A stretch of 64,000 bases of DNA from CAWCAW01 sp963793645 (GCA_963793645.1 CAWCAW010000004.1:310001-374000), one strand, 5' to 3'. Positions 26,986 to 36,013 are shown, counted from the stretch's first letter. Translations and numbers: made by a program. The notes: generated by a model not told the origin, from the sequence alone.

Positions 26986-28029
26986 ATGACCGTCCGCGCC
27001 TCGCGCACCAGCCAGGCGCACACCCGCATCGTGACCGGCGCCGAGGAGATCGGCGCCCAGCCGTCCGACGCCGTACCCATCGGGGGGTCGAAGTCGACCC
27101 GCACCGATGAACCCCGGGGGGGCGGCGTCAGTCTCGAGCGACGCCAGCTTGCGCTGCGGATGGAGGAGCACGAGCTCGACGTGTGGACTCAGTGTGCCTC
27201 CGCCGCTTCGGGACTGTTCGGCAATCCCCTCGGTGTCGCCGTCGAACGTCGCGCTGCCCTTACCTTCGTTGCCCTCCGCGCCGCGGACCGTTCCACACTC
27301 AATCGGGTCTTGGCTCTCGGCGTGCGTGCGCCCGCACAGCTCGACGATGTCGACGCTATGTGCTCTTTCTACCGCGCCCATGGCCAGCAGAACTTCCGAG
27401 TCGAGGTGACACCGCTGGCTCGGCCCGCAATCCAGTTGGGCGAGTGGCTCGTGGAAAAAGGCCTGCATCGCGAGACAACGGAGACCTTCAAGGTGTGGCG
27501 CCCGATTGCCTCTCCCCCGCCGATTCCCGACAACATCGACGTGCGAAGGCTTGATCAGTCCCACACCAATGCGATCATGGCGTTGAATTTGGCGGCATGG
27601 GGGGCCTGGGACCGACCCGTCGTGGCGGCTTGGTTCGGCGCCACGGTAGGACGCAACAGCATCCACCATTACGGGGTTTTCGATGGCAATCGCCTCGTCG
27701 CCACCGGAGCCCTGTTCGTCGGCGATGGACTCGGCTGGGTCGGCTTCGACGCCACCCATCCCCGCTACCGAGGCCGAGGGCTACGCAAGGCGATCTCATC
27801 GGCTCGTATGGCAGACGCGGCCGACCAGGGTTGCCAGGTCATCCATGCCGAAAGTGCAGTCAAACCCACCCATCGGGCCATCGAAGATCGTTGGCAGATC
27901 CTCTATACGAAGATCCACTACGCATCGGCGAGCGCCGATCAATGGGCGGATTCCCCCGGCGAGGCAGTGGACCACCCTGTCGCCTCACCCACGCCAGCAC
28001 CAAATCTTTCCAGGAGGAACGCGAGCTGA
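26986..28029 (+). CDS. GNAT-family N-acetyltransferase
   Basis: About 347 aa, starting at the ATG at 26986 (MTVRASRTSQAH). Long for a single GNAT domain, it appears to hold two: a degenerate N-terminal half with a CSFYRAHGQQNFRVEV segment and a C-terminal half with the acetyl-CoA loop DATHPRYRGRGLRKAI. The TKIHY near the end is the usual closing strand. The substrate is unknown. The stop TGA overlaps the next gene's candidate CTG start by two bases, and AGGAGG at 28012-28017 lies inside the last codons. The two proteins are therefore probably made together. Confidence 0.82.
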   Translation: MTVRASRTSQAHTRIVTGAEEIGAQPSDAVPIGGSKSTRTDEPRGGGVSLERRQLALRMEEHELDVWTQCASAASGLFGNPLGVAVERRAALTFVALRAADRSTLNRVLALGVRAPAQLDDVDAMCSFYRAHGQQNFRVEVTPLARPAIQLGEWLVEKGLHRETTETFKVWRPIASPPPIPDNIDVRRLDQSHTNAIMALNLAAWGAWDRPVVAAWFGATVGRNSIHHYGVFDGNRLVATGALFVGDGLGWVGFDATHPRYRGRGLRKAISSARMADAADQGCQVIHAESAVKPTHRAIEDRWQILYTKIHYASASADQWADSPGEAVDHPVASPTPAPNLSRRNAS

Positions 28030-29396
28030 CCGAGTCCCCGTACGACGACGGGTTGCATCGCCTGCACCGCGCCGATGTGGCGGGCGGGATCTTCTCGCAC
28101 GCCCGCAGACTGCGGTGGTCAGCCCCACGCCTACAGGTCGAACGCGAAACACGCCTGCGCGAGCTGTTGGCGTGGGCCGCCGAACGTTCGCCCTTTCATG
28201 GCGAACGCCTCCGAGGAATCGACTTCACGCACTTCACCGAGGCGCAACTGAGCTCGCTGGCGCCGATGACCAAAGACGATCTCATGTCGGAGTTCGACTC
28301 GATCGTCACTGATCCGCAATTGACCCTCGATGTCGTAGAGCATCACGTTGCGCACACCCCGGATTCATATTTGTGCAACCGCTTCCGAGCCGTGACGTCA
28401 TCGGGGTCGAGCGGGCGACGGGGCGTCTTTGTGTACGACTGGGGCGAGTGGACGACGTTGGCACTCATGCAGAGTCGGTCGCGCCTGGGAACACTCGACG
28501 AGACGTCTCGACCGTCGGGCCGGGCGACGGCCAGCCTTTTTGCCGGAGACGGGGCCCACCTCTCCAAGCAAGTTCGTTCCGTGCTCGACGACCCCGATGA
28601 TCCCATGCACCACTTTCCGATGACGCTCCCGGTCGACGAGTTGGTCCGAGGCCTTAATGCGGTCCAACCGGAATTGGTCATGGGCTACCCATCCGCGCTC
28701 GAGTTGATCGTGCACGAGGCCCAGGAGGGCAGGCTGCGGATCGCCCCGACCCATATCGAGACCGGGGGCGAACTGCTCATGGAGACAACCCGAGCGGCCG
28801 TTCGAGAACTGTGGGGCGTCGAGATAGACGATTGCTGGGCCGTCGTCGAGGGAGCCTTTGCCTTCCCCTGTCGCGTTGGAATCTCCATGCACCTACCTGA
28901 CGACCTCGTCATCGTGGAGCCGGTGGACCTCGACGGCCACCCCGTCTCGCCTGGCGAGCCGGCCGCCAAGATCTACCTCACTAATCTCTACAACCTCACC
29001 CAACCCCTTATTCGATTCGAGATCACCGACGGTCTGACCCTGCTCGACGACGCCTGCCTATGCGGCTCGGCACATCGGCGCATCTCCAACCTCACCGGCC
29101 GTGCCGACAACGTGTTCGAGTACGAACACAAGGTGAAGGTCCAGCCCATGGCTTTTCGATTGGAGTTCCATGAGCTACGCCATGTGGTCGAGTACCAGGT
29201 TCGTCAAACACCGCGGGGGGTGACGATCCGAGTGGTCACCGACCAACCCGAAGGCCTCGCACTGGTGCGAGACCTCGCCCTCCATACATTGCGGCGAGCG
29301 GGACTTGTCGATCCTGACGTCACCGTCGAGCCGGTGGCCCACCTTGAACGGCAAGACTCCGGCAAGCTCCGTCAGTTCGTCGCCCTGTCGCGATGA
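28026..29396 (+). CDS. PaaK/CapK-like adenylate-forming enzyme, probable CTG start
   Basis: About 456 aa. Members activate a carboxylate as an acyl-AMP, often to the CoA thioester. The nucleotide loop is TSSGSSGRRGVFVYDWGEW; VMGYPSALELIVHEAQEG and IETGGELL are the next family motifs. The C-terminus carries the hinge and catalytic Lys segment DSGKLRQFVALSR. CLCGSAHRRI resembles the Cys-containing loop of PaaK relatives. No ATG or GTG is placed near the conserved N-terminus. CTG at 28026 lies eight bases after a perfect AGGAGG and overlaps the GNAT stop; TTG at 28053 is the next choice. Coupling to GNAT suggests joint modification of one metabolite. Confidence 0.8.
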   Translation: MTESPYDDGLHRLHRADVAGGIFSHARRLRWSAPRLQVERETRLRELLAWAAERSPFHGERLRGIDFTHFTEAQLSSLAPMTKDDLMSEFDSIVTDPQLTLDVVEHHVAHTPDSYLCNRFRAVTSSGSSGRRGVFVYDWGEWTTLALMQSRSRLGTLDETSRPSGRATASLFAGDGAHLSKQVRSVLDDPDDPMHHFPMTLPVDELVRGLNAVQPELVMGYPSALELIVHEAQEGRLRIAPTHIETGGELLMETTRAAVRELWGVEIDDCWAVVEGAFAFPCRVGISMHLPDDLVIVEPVDLDGHPVSPGEPAAKIYLTNLYNLTQPLIRFEITDGLTLLDDACLCGSAHRRISNLTGRADNVFEYEHKVKVQPMAFRLEFHELRHVVEYQVRQTPRGVTIRVVTDQPEGLALVRDLALHTLRRAGLVDPDVTVEPVAHLERQDSGKLRQFVALSR

Positions 29397-29414
29397 CGCG
29401 GCGCCCGCGCAGCG

Positions 29415-30128
29415 CTACTGCGGGTCCAAGAACCTGTCAAACCAACCCAGGCTCCGGCCCCATGCATCGAGGGCCGAGGCCTGGTGGTACGAATCTCGCA
29501 CGTCGCAGTGAAATCCGTGTCCTGCCTCGGGATACCGCACGATCTCGGCGGGCACGGGCGCGCCGACGACCGCGGCGCCCAGAGACTCCACCTGATCGAC
29601 AGGTATGCCCTGGTCCAGATCACCAAAGAGACCGAGCCACGGCGTCTTGAGCTCGCCGGCCAAGTCGATGAGCGACGGAAACCCGAAACGTCCCTCTGTG
29701 ACTCCACCGCCGTAGAAGGTCACCGCCGCGCCGATGGCACGCTGTGCCGCTACGACAAAGGCCACCGTGCCGCCCATGCAGAAACCAACCACTCCCGTCT
29801 GGGCCGCCTCGGTCCCCGTCGAGGCCAGGTAGTCCAGCGTGGCATCGAGATCGGCGAACAGGCCCGGCCCCGTCAACGCTTGGATGTGTGGCATCACGGC
29901 CGCGATGTCGGAATAGTCGACGATCGGGTCCCCGCTGCGGTGAAAGAGGTGGGGAGCCGCGGCTCGGTACCCCTCCGCCGCGAACCGTCGGCACACCGAT
30001 TCGATGTGCTCGTTCACCCCGAAGGCCTCCTGCACCACGATCACCGCACCACGGACGGACCCCTCAGGTTCAGCCTCGTACATGGCCATGGTCCCGTCGT
30101 GGACGTCCAGTGTGACCGTTCTCGTCAT
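29415..30128 (-). CDS. Dienelactone hydrolase family protein
   Basis: 237 aa alpha/beta hydrolase. The catalytic triad is visible: Cys in GVVGFCMGGTVAF, Asp in FGDLDQGIP and His in EAGHGFHCD. The Cys nucleophile marks the DLH family, which opens lactones in chlorocatechol-type pathways and also serves other ester substrates. GGGAGTGGCG precedes the ATG at 30128. It is divergent from the marR-MFS pair, so it may share the regulatory palindrome at 30246-30268. It ends close to the convergent PaaK-like gene. Confidence 0.9.
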   Translation of the reverse strand: MTRTVTLDVHDGTMAMYEAEPEGSVRGAVIVVQEAFGVNEHIESVCRRFAAEGYRAAAPHLFHRSGDPIVDYSDIAAVMPHIQALTGPGLFADLDATLDYLASTGTEAAQTGVVGFCMGGTVAFVVAAQRAIGAAVTFYGGGVTEGRFGFPSLIDLAGELKTPWLGLFGDLDQGIPVDQVESLGAAVVGAPVPAEIVRYPEAGHGFHCDVRDSYHQASALDAWGRSLGWFDRFLDPQ

Positions 30129-30245
30129 CGCCACTCCCTGCTCGAGTCGGGCCCTGCTCGTGGCGGCGTCCCGGCGCGCCAGCCACAGAGCAATGTTGGG
30201 AACCCGTGGTGACACTTCCCCACACCCAGATGCACGAACCGTGAT

Positions 30246-30268
30246 TAGTTACCTGTATCATATAACTA
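30246..30268. promoter_or_regulatory. Inverted repeat, candidate MarR operator
   Basis: TAGTTA (30246-30251) and TAACTA (30263-30268) are perfect 6-bp arms with an 11-bp spacer in the only AT-rich stretch between the divergent DLH gene and marR. Arm geometry and size fit MarR-family operators, and TATAAC-like sequence inside could serve as a -10 element. Operator function is inferred from position and symmetry. Confidence 0.55.
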
Positions 30269-30316
30269 TCTTCCGCAAGAGCTCGATCAGCGGGCTCGAT
30301 CAGTGGGAATCGACCA

Positions 30317-30799
30317 GTGACGACCAAGACAACGACCAACCACACCACCCAAGACATTGCGTCGGCCCTGTTGTCGGTGGGCCGGGTCATGAACCAGGTC
30401 CGCGTACACGAGGCGCTATGCCGCCAGGCCGGCGTGGACCTTGACCGCGGTGGTGCGGCCCTTCTCTACAAGTTGCACGTTGACGGGGACAATGCCCGGC
30501 TGACGGATCTGGCTGAGCGCCTGGGCGTCGACTCCCCGACCGTTACCAGAAAGGTGCAGCAGCTCGAGCGCGCCGGCCTGTTGTCACGCGCCTCGGATCC
30601 TCATGATGCTCGGGCTTTCCGCTTGACGTTGACCAGCCAGGGCCGCAAGGCGATCGAGAGCCTGCTCTGGGCCCGCCAATGCTGGCTGGAAGATCACCTC
30701 CAGGGGTGGTCCAAAGCCGACCAGAAGGAGTTCGCTCGTTTGCTCCAGCTCTTTGTATCGACCATCGCGCTCGACGGTGAGACGCACCATGACCGTTGA
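30317..30799 (+). CDS. MarR-family transcriptional regulator
   Basis: 160 aa, starting at GTG 30317. The winged-helix DNA-binding region reads LTDLAERLGVDSPTVTRKVQ, then LERAGLLSRASDPHDARAFR with the wing Asp-x-Arg residues typical of MarR. MarR proteins usually repress themselves and a neighbouring gene until a small ligand binds. The MFS transporter starts 11 bases before this stop, so both are one transcript. The palindrome 50 bp upstream is the likely binding site. Confidence 0.93.
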   Translation: MTTKTTTNHTTQDIASALLSVGRVMNQVRVHEALCRQAGVDLDRGGAALLYKLHVDGDNARLTDLAERLGVDSPTVTRKVQQLERAGLLSRASDPHDARAFRLTLTSQGRKAIESLLWARQCWLEDHLQGWSKADQKEFARLLQLFVSTIALDGETHHDR

Positions 30800-32375
30800 G
30801 CTCGACCGGGTGGCGGAGCCGCCCGAGATGACCGAGGACGAACAGTCACGCGCCGAACATCGCCGCATCCTGGTGATCATGGGCGCACTCATGCTCGGCA
30901 TGACCTTGGCGTCTCTCGATCAGACGATCGTGGCCACCGCCCTCCCCACTATCGCCGGCGACCTCCACGCGCTCAACCACGTGCAGTGGGTGGTCATTGC
31001 CTACCTGCTCACCTCGACGATCTCCACGCCTCTGTGGGGCAAGCTCGGCGACCTATTCGGTCGCAAGAAGCTTTTCCAAGGCGCCATCGTGATCTTTTTG
31101 GCTGGATCGATGATCGCCGGGCTGTCGCACTCATTGGTCGAGCTCACACTGTGCCGGGCCATCCAAGGAGTGGGAGCCGGCGGGCTCATGGTCGGTGCCC
31201 AGGCCATCACGGGCGACGTCATCAGCCCTCGTCAGCGCGGCCGCTACATGGGGTACTACGGGGCCGTATTCGCCATTACGAGCGTGGCAGGACCGCTCCT
31301 CGGAGGAGTGTTCACCCAAGATCTCTCATGGCGCTGGATCTTCTATATCAACCTGCCCATCGGCATCCTCGCCCTGATCGTGGTGGCCAGCAAGCTCCAC
31401 ATCCCGGCCAAGCGAACCGCACATGCCATCGATTACCTGGGCACGTCATTGCTGGCCGCCGCCGTCACGGCCGTCATCTTGCTCACCACGTGGGGAGGCA
31501 CTACCTACCCGTGGGCATCGGGGGAGATCCTCGGCCTCGGTGCCGCCGCGCTGGCGCTTTTGGTCGTCTTCTGGTTCGTGGAGCGAAAAGCGGCCGAGCC
31601 GGTCATACCGCTCGAGTTGTTCCGGGTGCGGGTCTTCAACCTGTCGAGCGTGGTCGGCTTCGTCGTCGGTTTCATCATGTTCGGGGCGATCATCTACCTC
31701 CCGCTGTACCTCCAGACGGTCCATGGGGCCACCCCGACCAGTTCGGGGCTCCAACTCCTCCCCCTGGTGGCCGGCATGCTGATCACATTCATCTCGAGCG
31801 GTCGGCTCATCACCCGCTGGGGCCGCTACAAAGCCTTTCCGATCGCCGGCACCGCGGTTATGGCCATCGGCCTCTACCTCCTTACCTTGATGACCCCGGC
31901 TACGACGTTGGTCGAGACCTCCCTCGCCATGGCCGTCGTGGGCCTCGGGGTTGGTGGGGTCATGCAGGTCCTCGTGGTGGCCGTGCAAAACGCCGTTCCG
32001 TATCGCCAGTTGGGCACAGCGACCTCGTCGGCGACGTTTTTTCGATCGATTGGGGGCGCCTTTGGCGTGGCCTTGTTCGGCACCATCTACAGCACGCGCC
32101 TCTATGCCGAGATACCGAAGTACCTTCCCGCTTCGATCGCCCGCAAGCTCGTCGGGCACAACATCTCCCTGAACCCTGCCCAACTCGACGCCCTGCCGGC
32201 CCCTATCCGTCACGGATACGCCGAGGCGTTCAGCCACTCGCTCCAAACCGTGTTCCTCGTGGGCGTGCCCTTTTGCATCGTGGCGTTCATATTGACCTTG
32301 TTCATCAAAGAGGTACCGCTGCGCGATCACGCCCATATCGACACCACGACGACCGTGGAGAGCGCGGCTCTGTAG
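30789..32375 (+). CDS. MFS drug-efflux transporter, DHA2 family (EmrB/QacA type)
   Basis: About 528 aa with 14 predicted membrane helices. The DHA2 helix-1 motif LASLDQTIVATALPTIAGD, motif A GKLGDLFGRKK and motif C SVAGPLLGGVF are intact, which marks a proton-antiport multidrug or metabolite exporter. A roughly 50-residue loop (YLPASIARKLVGHN and on) near the last helices is common in the family. The ATG at 30789 overlaps the marR end by 11 bases. Expression is likely controlled by that MarR protein. Confidence 0.94.
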   Translation: MTVELDRVAEPPEMTEDEQSRAEHRRILVIMGALMLGMTLASLDQTIVATALPTIAGDLHALNHVQWVVIAYLLTSTISTPLWGKLGDLFGRKKLFQGAIVIFLAGSMIAGLSHSLVELTLCRAIQGVGAGGLMVGAQAITGDVISPRQRGRYMGYYGAVFAITSVAGPLLGGVFTQDLSWRWIFYINLPIGILALIVVASKLHIPAKRTAHAIDYLGTSLLAAAVTAVILLTTWGGTTYPWASGEILGLGAAALALLVVFWFVERKAAEPVIPLELFRVRVFNLSSVVGFVVGFIMFGAIIYLPLYLQTVHGATPTSSGLQLLPLVAGMLITFISSGRLITRWGRYKAFPIAGTAVMAIGLYLLTLMTPATTLVETSLAMAVVGLGVGGVMQVLVVAVQNAVPYRQLGTATSSATFFRSIGGAFGVALFGTIYSTRLYAEIPKYLPASIARKLVGHNISLNPAQLDALPAPIRHGYAEAFSHSLQTVFLVGVPFCIVAFILTLFIKEVPLRDHAHIDTTTTVESAAL

Positions 32376-32399
32376 CTGTCCGAGGCCGCCTCTGTCCTG

Positions 32400-33083
32400 C
32401 TAGTCCATCGTCCAGCCGAAACGCTCTCGAACCTGCGCCACAGTCTCTTGGCGACGGCCTCCGGCGATCAGCTGGCGCAAAGCGACGCCCTCCCCGTAGA
32501 AATCAGAGTCGTCGACCCGGATGTCCAAGGCGCCCAGATATTCCACGAGCAGCGACCGATCGAAACGACACTTGATTCGACGGGCCAAGTAGCGATCGGC
32601 GTGCTCAAAGGGTTGCACGGTGCCCGAGGACTGCCAACGCCACCCCTCCTCTCGTCGGTGGGCCGAGATCACGCGCAAGTAGCCCAAAGGCGGAGCCCCG
32701 GTGGGGCCAAGCAGACCGAAACGAGTGGAACAGTGTCCCGGCCCAAAGAGGGGCACGTGGTGGGCCATGACACATTGGCAAGACAGCGTCCTGGTCAGAT
32801 AAGGAGCCGCTCCGGTGGGATCACCGCCATCGATCCCGTTGTTGAGATAACAGGTCCACGGGCCACAGTCGATGAGCAGCTCCGTGGTCCAGGGCGCCTC
32901 CAAAGGATCGAGCGACTGCACTGAGCTCGGAAATCGCAGTGCGTCGTCGGTCTCGATGACCTGACCGAGGCTGTCGACGCGACACGCCGTCAGCGCGTCG
33001 CGCACTTCTGGGAGCGGGCGGTCCAAAAACGCAACAGCGAGGCCCAACGGTGAAAGCGAACCGCCGAGGAAGTATGCCGACAT
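32400..33083 (-). CDS. Conserved-looking protein of unknown function
   Basis: 227 aa, soluble. Features are ELLIDCGPWTCYLNNGIDGGD, a Cys pair in LSCQCVMAHH, LGYLRVISAHRREEGWRWQ and a final YGEGVALRQLIAGGRRQE. The Trp- and Gly-rich central part looks like a compact beta domain with a helical C-terminus. I have seen comparable sequences annotated only as hypothetical in actinobacteria and cannot name a function. It stands alone between the MFS gene (convergent) and a gap of 170 bp in which I see nothing. Confidence 0.72.
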   Translation of the reverse strand: MSAYFLGGSLSPLGLAVAFLDRPLPEVRDALTACRVDSLGQVIETDDALRFPSSVQSLDPLEAPWTTELLIDCGPWTCYLNNGIDGGDPTGAAPYLTRTLSCQCVMAHHVPLFGPGHCSTRFGLLGPTGAPPLGYLRVISAHRREEGWRWQSSGTVQPFEHADRYLARRIKCRFDRSLLVEYLGALDIRVDDSDFYGEGVALRQLIAGGRRQETVAQVRERFGWTMD

Positions 33084-33253
33084 GACTCACATCTGCTGTG
33101 GGGGCGCGTCGAACAGAGCTACCCCGATCGATTCATTGCGCTTTTGTTGTCAAAAAGCGGCGTCTGTGTCGCACGCCCAGCGACGACGATACGCCAGTGA
33201 ACGTGAGGAAAACAGCGTGGTACTACCTATTCCAAGCGACGATTGGACCTACA

Positions 33254-33994
33254 TCAGGAAACGTCATCCCGGTTCGACGCGTGGCCCGGAGATCGCCCGT
33301 CGCTGCGACGATGCATCGAGGCGACACGATCGCGGCCGATGTCGACGAACTGCCCCACTGCTTCAACGGTGACAAGGCCATCTTGGATGAGTCGTCCTTC
33401 GCTGTGGACCCGACGACCGACCGTCTTGGTGACCCAGGTTTCGATCACCAGCGGTCGCCCAATCAGTGTCGGCTTCCGGAACCGAATGGCGAGCTCAGCT
33501 GTTGGTCCGGCCACATTTGCCACCACGCAGGCGGCCGCCAGCATCAAGTCGAACGCTCCTGCCAGTGCGGCGCCGTGCACGCAACCAGGCGCGCCCTCAT
33601 AAAGGGGCCCGAAGGTTGCCGAGCCGATCGCCATGGGCGGGTCGAACTCCAAGGAGATAGGTGGTGCGACGGGGTTGCACGAACCGATGACCACATCAAA
33701 AGGCATCCAGGCGGCCATGGTGCCCACTGCCGGGCCTGACGATGATGCAGGGAACCGGCCCGGGGGGAGGGCATCGGGAGCGGGAACATGGCCCTGGAGC
33801 TCGTCGGCAAGAGCAGCCACCCGCTCGCACACGTCGTGCAGCACAGGTGGCGGCGCCGCCGAAGTGATGGCCATCGTCATGAGCCGGCGCAGCGCCACCG
33901 CCAACTCTTCACGACCTCCACCACTCCACACCCGTTGTCGGTCCGGGTCCGCCTCCTCCGCTTCTGGAGTCATTTCTGCGTCCAGAGGCCCCAT
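33254..33994 (-). CDS. Hotdog-fold thioesterase (PaaI/4HBT-like)
   Basis: About 246 aa. The C-terminal two-thirds hold the hotdog domain: GCVHGAALAGAFDLMLAAA is the long helix with the HG motif of PaaI-type thioesterases, followed by strands TAELAIRFRKPTLIGRPL and VHSEGRLIQDGLVTVEAV. The N-terminal 100 residues (helical, AVALRRLMTMAITSA) are an additional domain often fused in actinobacterial members. The reaction would be hydrolysis of an acyl-CoA; the acyl group is unknown. ATG 33994 is favoured for its GGGGGCG upstream; another start lies 24 bases before. Confidence 0.82.
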   Translation of the reverse strand: MGPLDAEMTPEAEEADPDRQRVWSGGGREELAVALRRLMTMAITSAAPPPVLHDVCERVAALADELQGHVPAPDALPPGRFPASSSGPAVGTMAAWMPFDVVIGSCNPVAPPISLEFDPPMAIGSATFGPLYEGAPGCVHGAALAGAFDLMLAAACVVANVAGPTAELAIRFRKPTLIGRPLVIETWVTKTVGRRVHSEGRLIQDGLVTVEAVGQFVDIGRDRVASMHRRSDGRSPGHASNRDDVS

Positions 33995-34130
33995 CGCCCC
34001 CACGATACGGCCGCACACGTGACTCCGGAGTCGGTGCGGTGGGGCAACGGCCCAGGTCGGGGTCCATTTGGCCGGATGTTGGCGCCTGGATGCTCAACGA
34101 GGCGACCGATCGAGCCGATGCCTCTGAGCG

Positions 34131-35420
34131 ATGGACACGGACCGGAACCTCTTCTCGGTTCCCAAAACACCCGGCTCGACGCACATCGAGGGCTACGCGG
34201 CCGTGCCGGCGCTTGCCCCCCTCGAACGCGACTTCAGACCCGGTGGACCACGCCATGCGCTGCGTCTGCCCACCGAGACGACCCTGCCGCGCCCCTCGGT
34301 CGGGGTTATCTCACGCCCGTCGACATCGCCTCCCGAAGTCAAACGCTCGGCCTTACGATCGACACCACGACACTCGCGCCGGCGGCGGATACCTCTTGGT
34401 GGCGTCCTGATGGGCGGTGCAGTGATGGCATCGGTGATCGCCGTCAGCCTCCACTCTGCACTCACCGATGCCAACCAGCCCGGTGGCGGACACACCCAGT
34501 CACCACTCGCCGCCGCACTCGTGGCGGGACCCGCGACTGCACTGCGCGACCTAGCACCGGGCCGGGCGCCCACGACGACCACGACGACCACGATTCCAGC
34601 GGTGGTGCCCACGACTGTGGCGACGACGGTTCCTACGACGGTGGCGACGACGGTTCCCCGCAACCCTGCTGCTCCGGTGCTGGCTCACGGTGTTGTCTCG
34701 AAGCCGGTAACGACGACGAGCGCCCCGGCCCGATCGTCCTCGGCGACAATGGGGATCCTCCCACCTGACAACCCGCCTGAGGCACCACTGTGGGGAAGTC
34801 CGAGTTTCCAAAGTGCGTGCCAAGGGGGAGGGAACTCCGCCGGATGCTTGAGTGAGGTCGAGCAAGCCGTCGCCAGTGCCCGCCGCGCCGACGGCGAAGA
34901 GATCGGACAGCTCCAGGTACCTTCGGACTTCCTTTCCCTCACCTCCGGCGAGCAGATATTCGTGCTCACCGATGCCGAACGCGTCGAGCGCGGGCTCGCC
35001 CCCATCGCCGGGCTGGTTGACGAACTCGACCAACAAGCCGCTTCGGCGGCCGGGGCCGACGCGGACCCGAGCCCGGGAACGATGCCTGCCGGTGTGACGC
35101 TGCGGGCGTGGAAGTCCAACTTTGCGGAGAGCGACGGCCCTCTCGCCACCGATTACCAGTGGATGTACGCGGATGGAGTCGGTGGGGAGAACGGCGCGTG
35201 CCAATCGGGGAACATGACGGGATGTTGGGCGCATCGCGACAACATCTTGTGGAACCTCACCTCGGCACAGCTCGGCGGGCAAACGCTCATCATGGGCGCC
35301 GCTCAAGCGCAGCCTTCGGGGACCTCCTATGTCAATGACGCCGAGCTCATTGAACTCGTCGTCGGCACCCCTACCTACGCCTACACCTGGGCCCAGGCCG
35401 TCGCCGCCGGCGCCGGTTGA
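34131..35420 (+). CDS. Membrane-anchored CAP-like (SCP) domain protein with Thr/Val repeat linker
   Basis: 429 aa. An Arg-rich cytoplasmic tail (about 1-88) precedes one membrane helix (GGVLMGGAVMASVIAVSL). A Thr/Pro/Val/Ala linker of about 70 residues follows, including near-identical TTVATTVP octapeptides. The extracellular domain contains VLTDAERVERGLAPIAG, WKSNFAE, DYQWMYADG and GCWAHRDNILWNL, the pattern of bacterial CAP-like domains with the His and Glu positions. CAP proteins have varied extracellular roles and no single activity. The linker is encoded by 24-bp DNA repeats around 34610-34665. It is rightward and alone. Confidence 0.75.
   Translation: MDTDRNLFSVPKTPGSTHIEGYAAVPALAPLERDFRPGGPRHALRLPTETTLPRPSVGVISRPSTSPPEVKRSALRSTPRHSRRRRIPLGGVLMGGAVMASVIAVSLHSALTDANQPGGGHTQSPLAAALVAGPATALRDLAPGRAPTTTTTTTIPAVVPTTVATTVPTTVATTVPRNPAAPVLAHGVVSKPVTTTSAPARSSSATMGILPPDNPPEAPLWGSPSFQSACQGGGNSAGCLSEVEQAVASARRADGEEIGQLQVPSDFLSLTSGEQIFVLTDAERVERGLAPIAGLVDELDQQAASAAGADADPSPGTMPAGVTLRAWKSNFAESDGPLATDYQWMYADGVGGENGACQSGNMTGCWAHRDNILWNLTSAQLGGQTLIMGAAQAQPSGTSYVNDAELIELVVGTPTYAYTWAQAVAAGAG
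34606..34656. repeat. 24-bp tandem repeat encoding TTVATTVP
   Basis: The stretch of ACGACTGTGGCGACGACGGT followed by TCCT is copied twice in direct succession inside the CAP-like gene. It follows a run of ACG/ACC codons for Thr. The repeat lengthens the surface linker without breaking frame. Confidence 0.7.
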
Positions 35421-35426
35421 GCTCGA

Positions 35427-35906
35427 TCAGCTCCCCCCTGGCGGTCCCAGCTTTGCCAGTTTGTCGACGAGGTTCCTGAGAACTTCGTCCTGGGCTTGGA
35501 GATGGTCTTGGATCTTCACGGCCTCATGCATGACGGCATCGGCGTCGTTGTAGGTGGCCTCAGAGCGTTTGTCGGCAGCGGCGGCGAGCACGTTCTGACC
35601 CACGATGATCACTGACAACAGCACCAACTGGAGAAATGTCTGAGAGATCCACGACACCAACGTCACGGCATTGTGTGACTTGATGGCTTGGGGAAGGCTG
35701 ATGAGGGCCAAGATGGCAAAGGCGTAGGCACACCACATGGTGCCGACGGCAGTGGTGATCTTGACCGCGAACCAAGCGTTGAAACGGGCCATCGCCGTGT
35801 CGTGGGGAAGTAGATCGGCGGTCTTCACGGGACCGGGGTCATCGCCTTCGAGACGCGCCTTGGTGCGGTGATGAGGGATGTACCGGTAAATCGGGATCTC
35901 AGACAT
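35427..35906 (-). CDS. Two-helix membrane protein (DUF1003-like)
   Basis: 159 aa. A charged N-terminus precedes two membrane helices (GTMWCAYAFAILALISL and VSWISQTFLQLVLLSVIIV), then a soluble helical tail (DADAVMHEAVKIQDHLQAQ) predicted to form a coiled coil. The order resembles DUF1003 membrane proteins, whose role is unknown. AAGGAG upstream supports the ATG at 35906. It converges on the CAP-like gene, with six bases between the stops. Confidence 0.7.
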   Translation of the reverse strand: MSEIPIYRYIPHHRTKARLEGDDPGPVKTADLLPHDTAMARFNAWFAVKITTAVGTMWCAYAFAILALISLPQAIKSHNAVTLVSWISQTFLQLVLLSVIIVGQNVLAAAADKRSEATYNDADAVMHEAVKIQDHLQAQDEVLRNLVDKLAKLGPPGGS

Positions 35907-36013
35907 CGGTGCGACTCCTTGGCCGATCGGTGACCCTGGGTGCGGGTCCGCCTGCGTAGTTGACCACGCCGACCCGACGCGCCGTCGGTCATCGCATCGA
36001 CTGCGGCTCCGAG

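Noticed and set aside
30986..32575. A 529-residue frame overlapping the MFS transporter
   Set aside because: Polar, His/Arg-rich product in a shifted frame of a clear DHA2 transporter.
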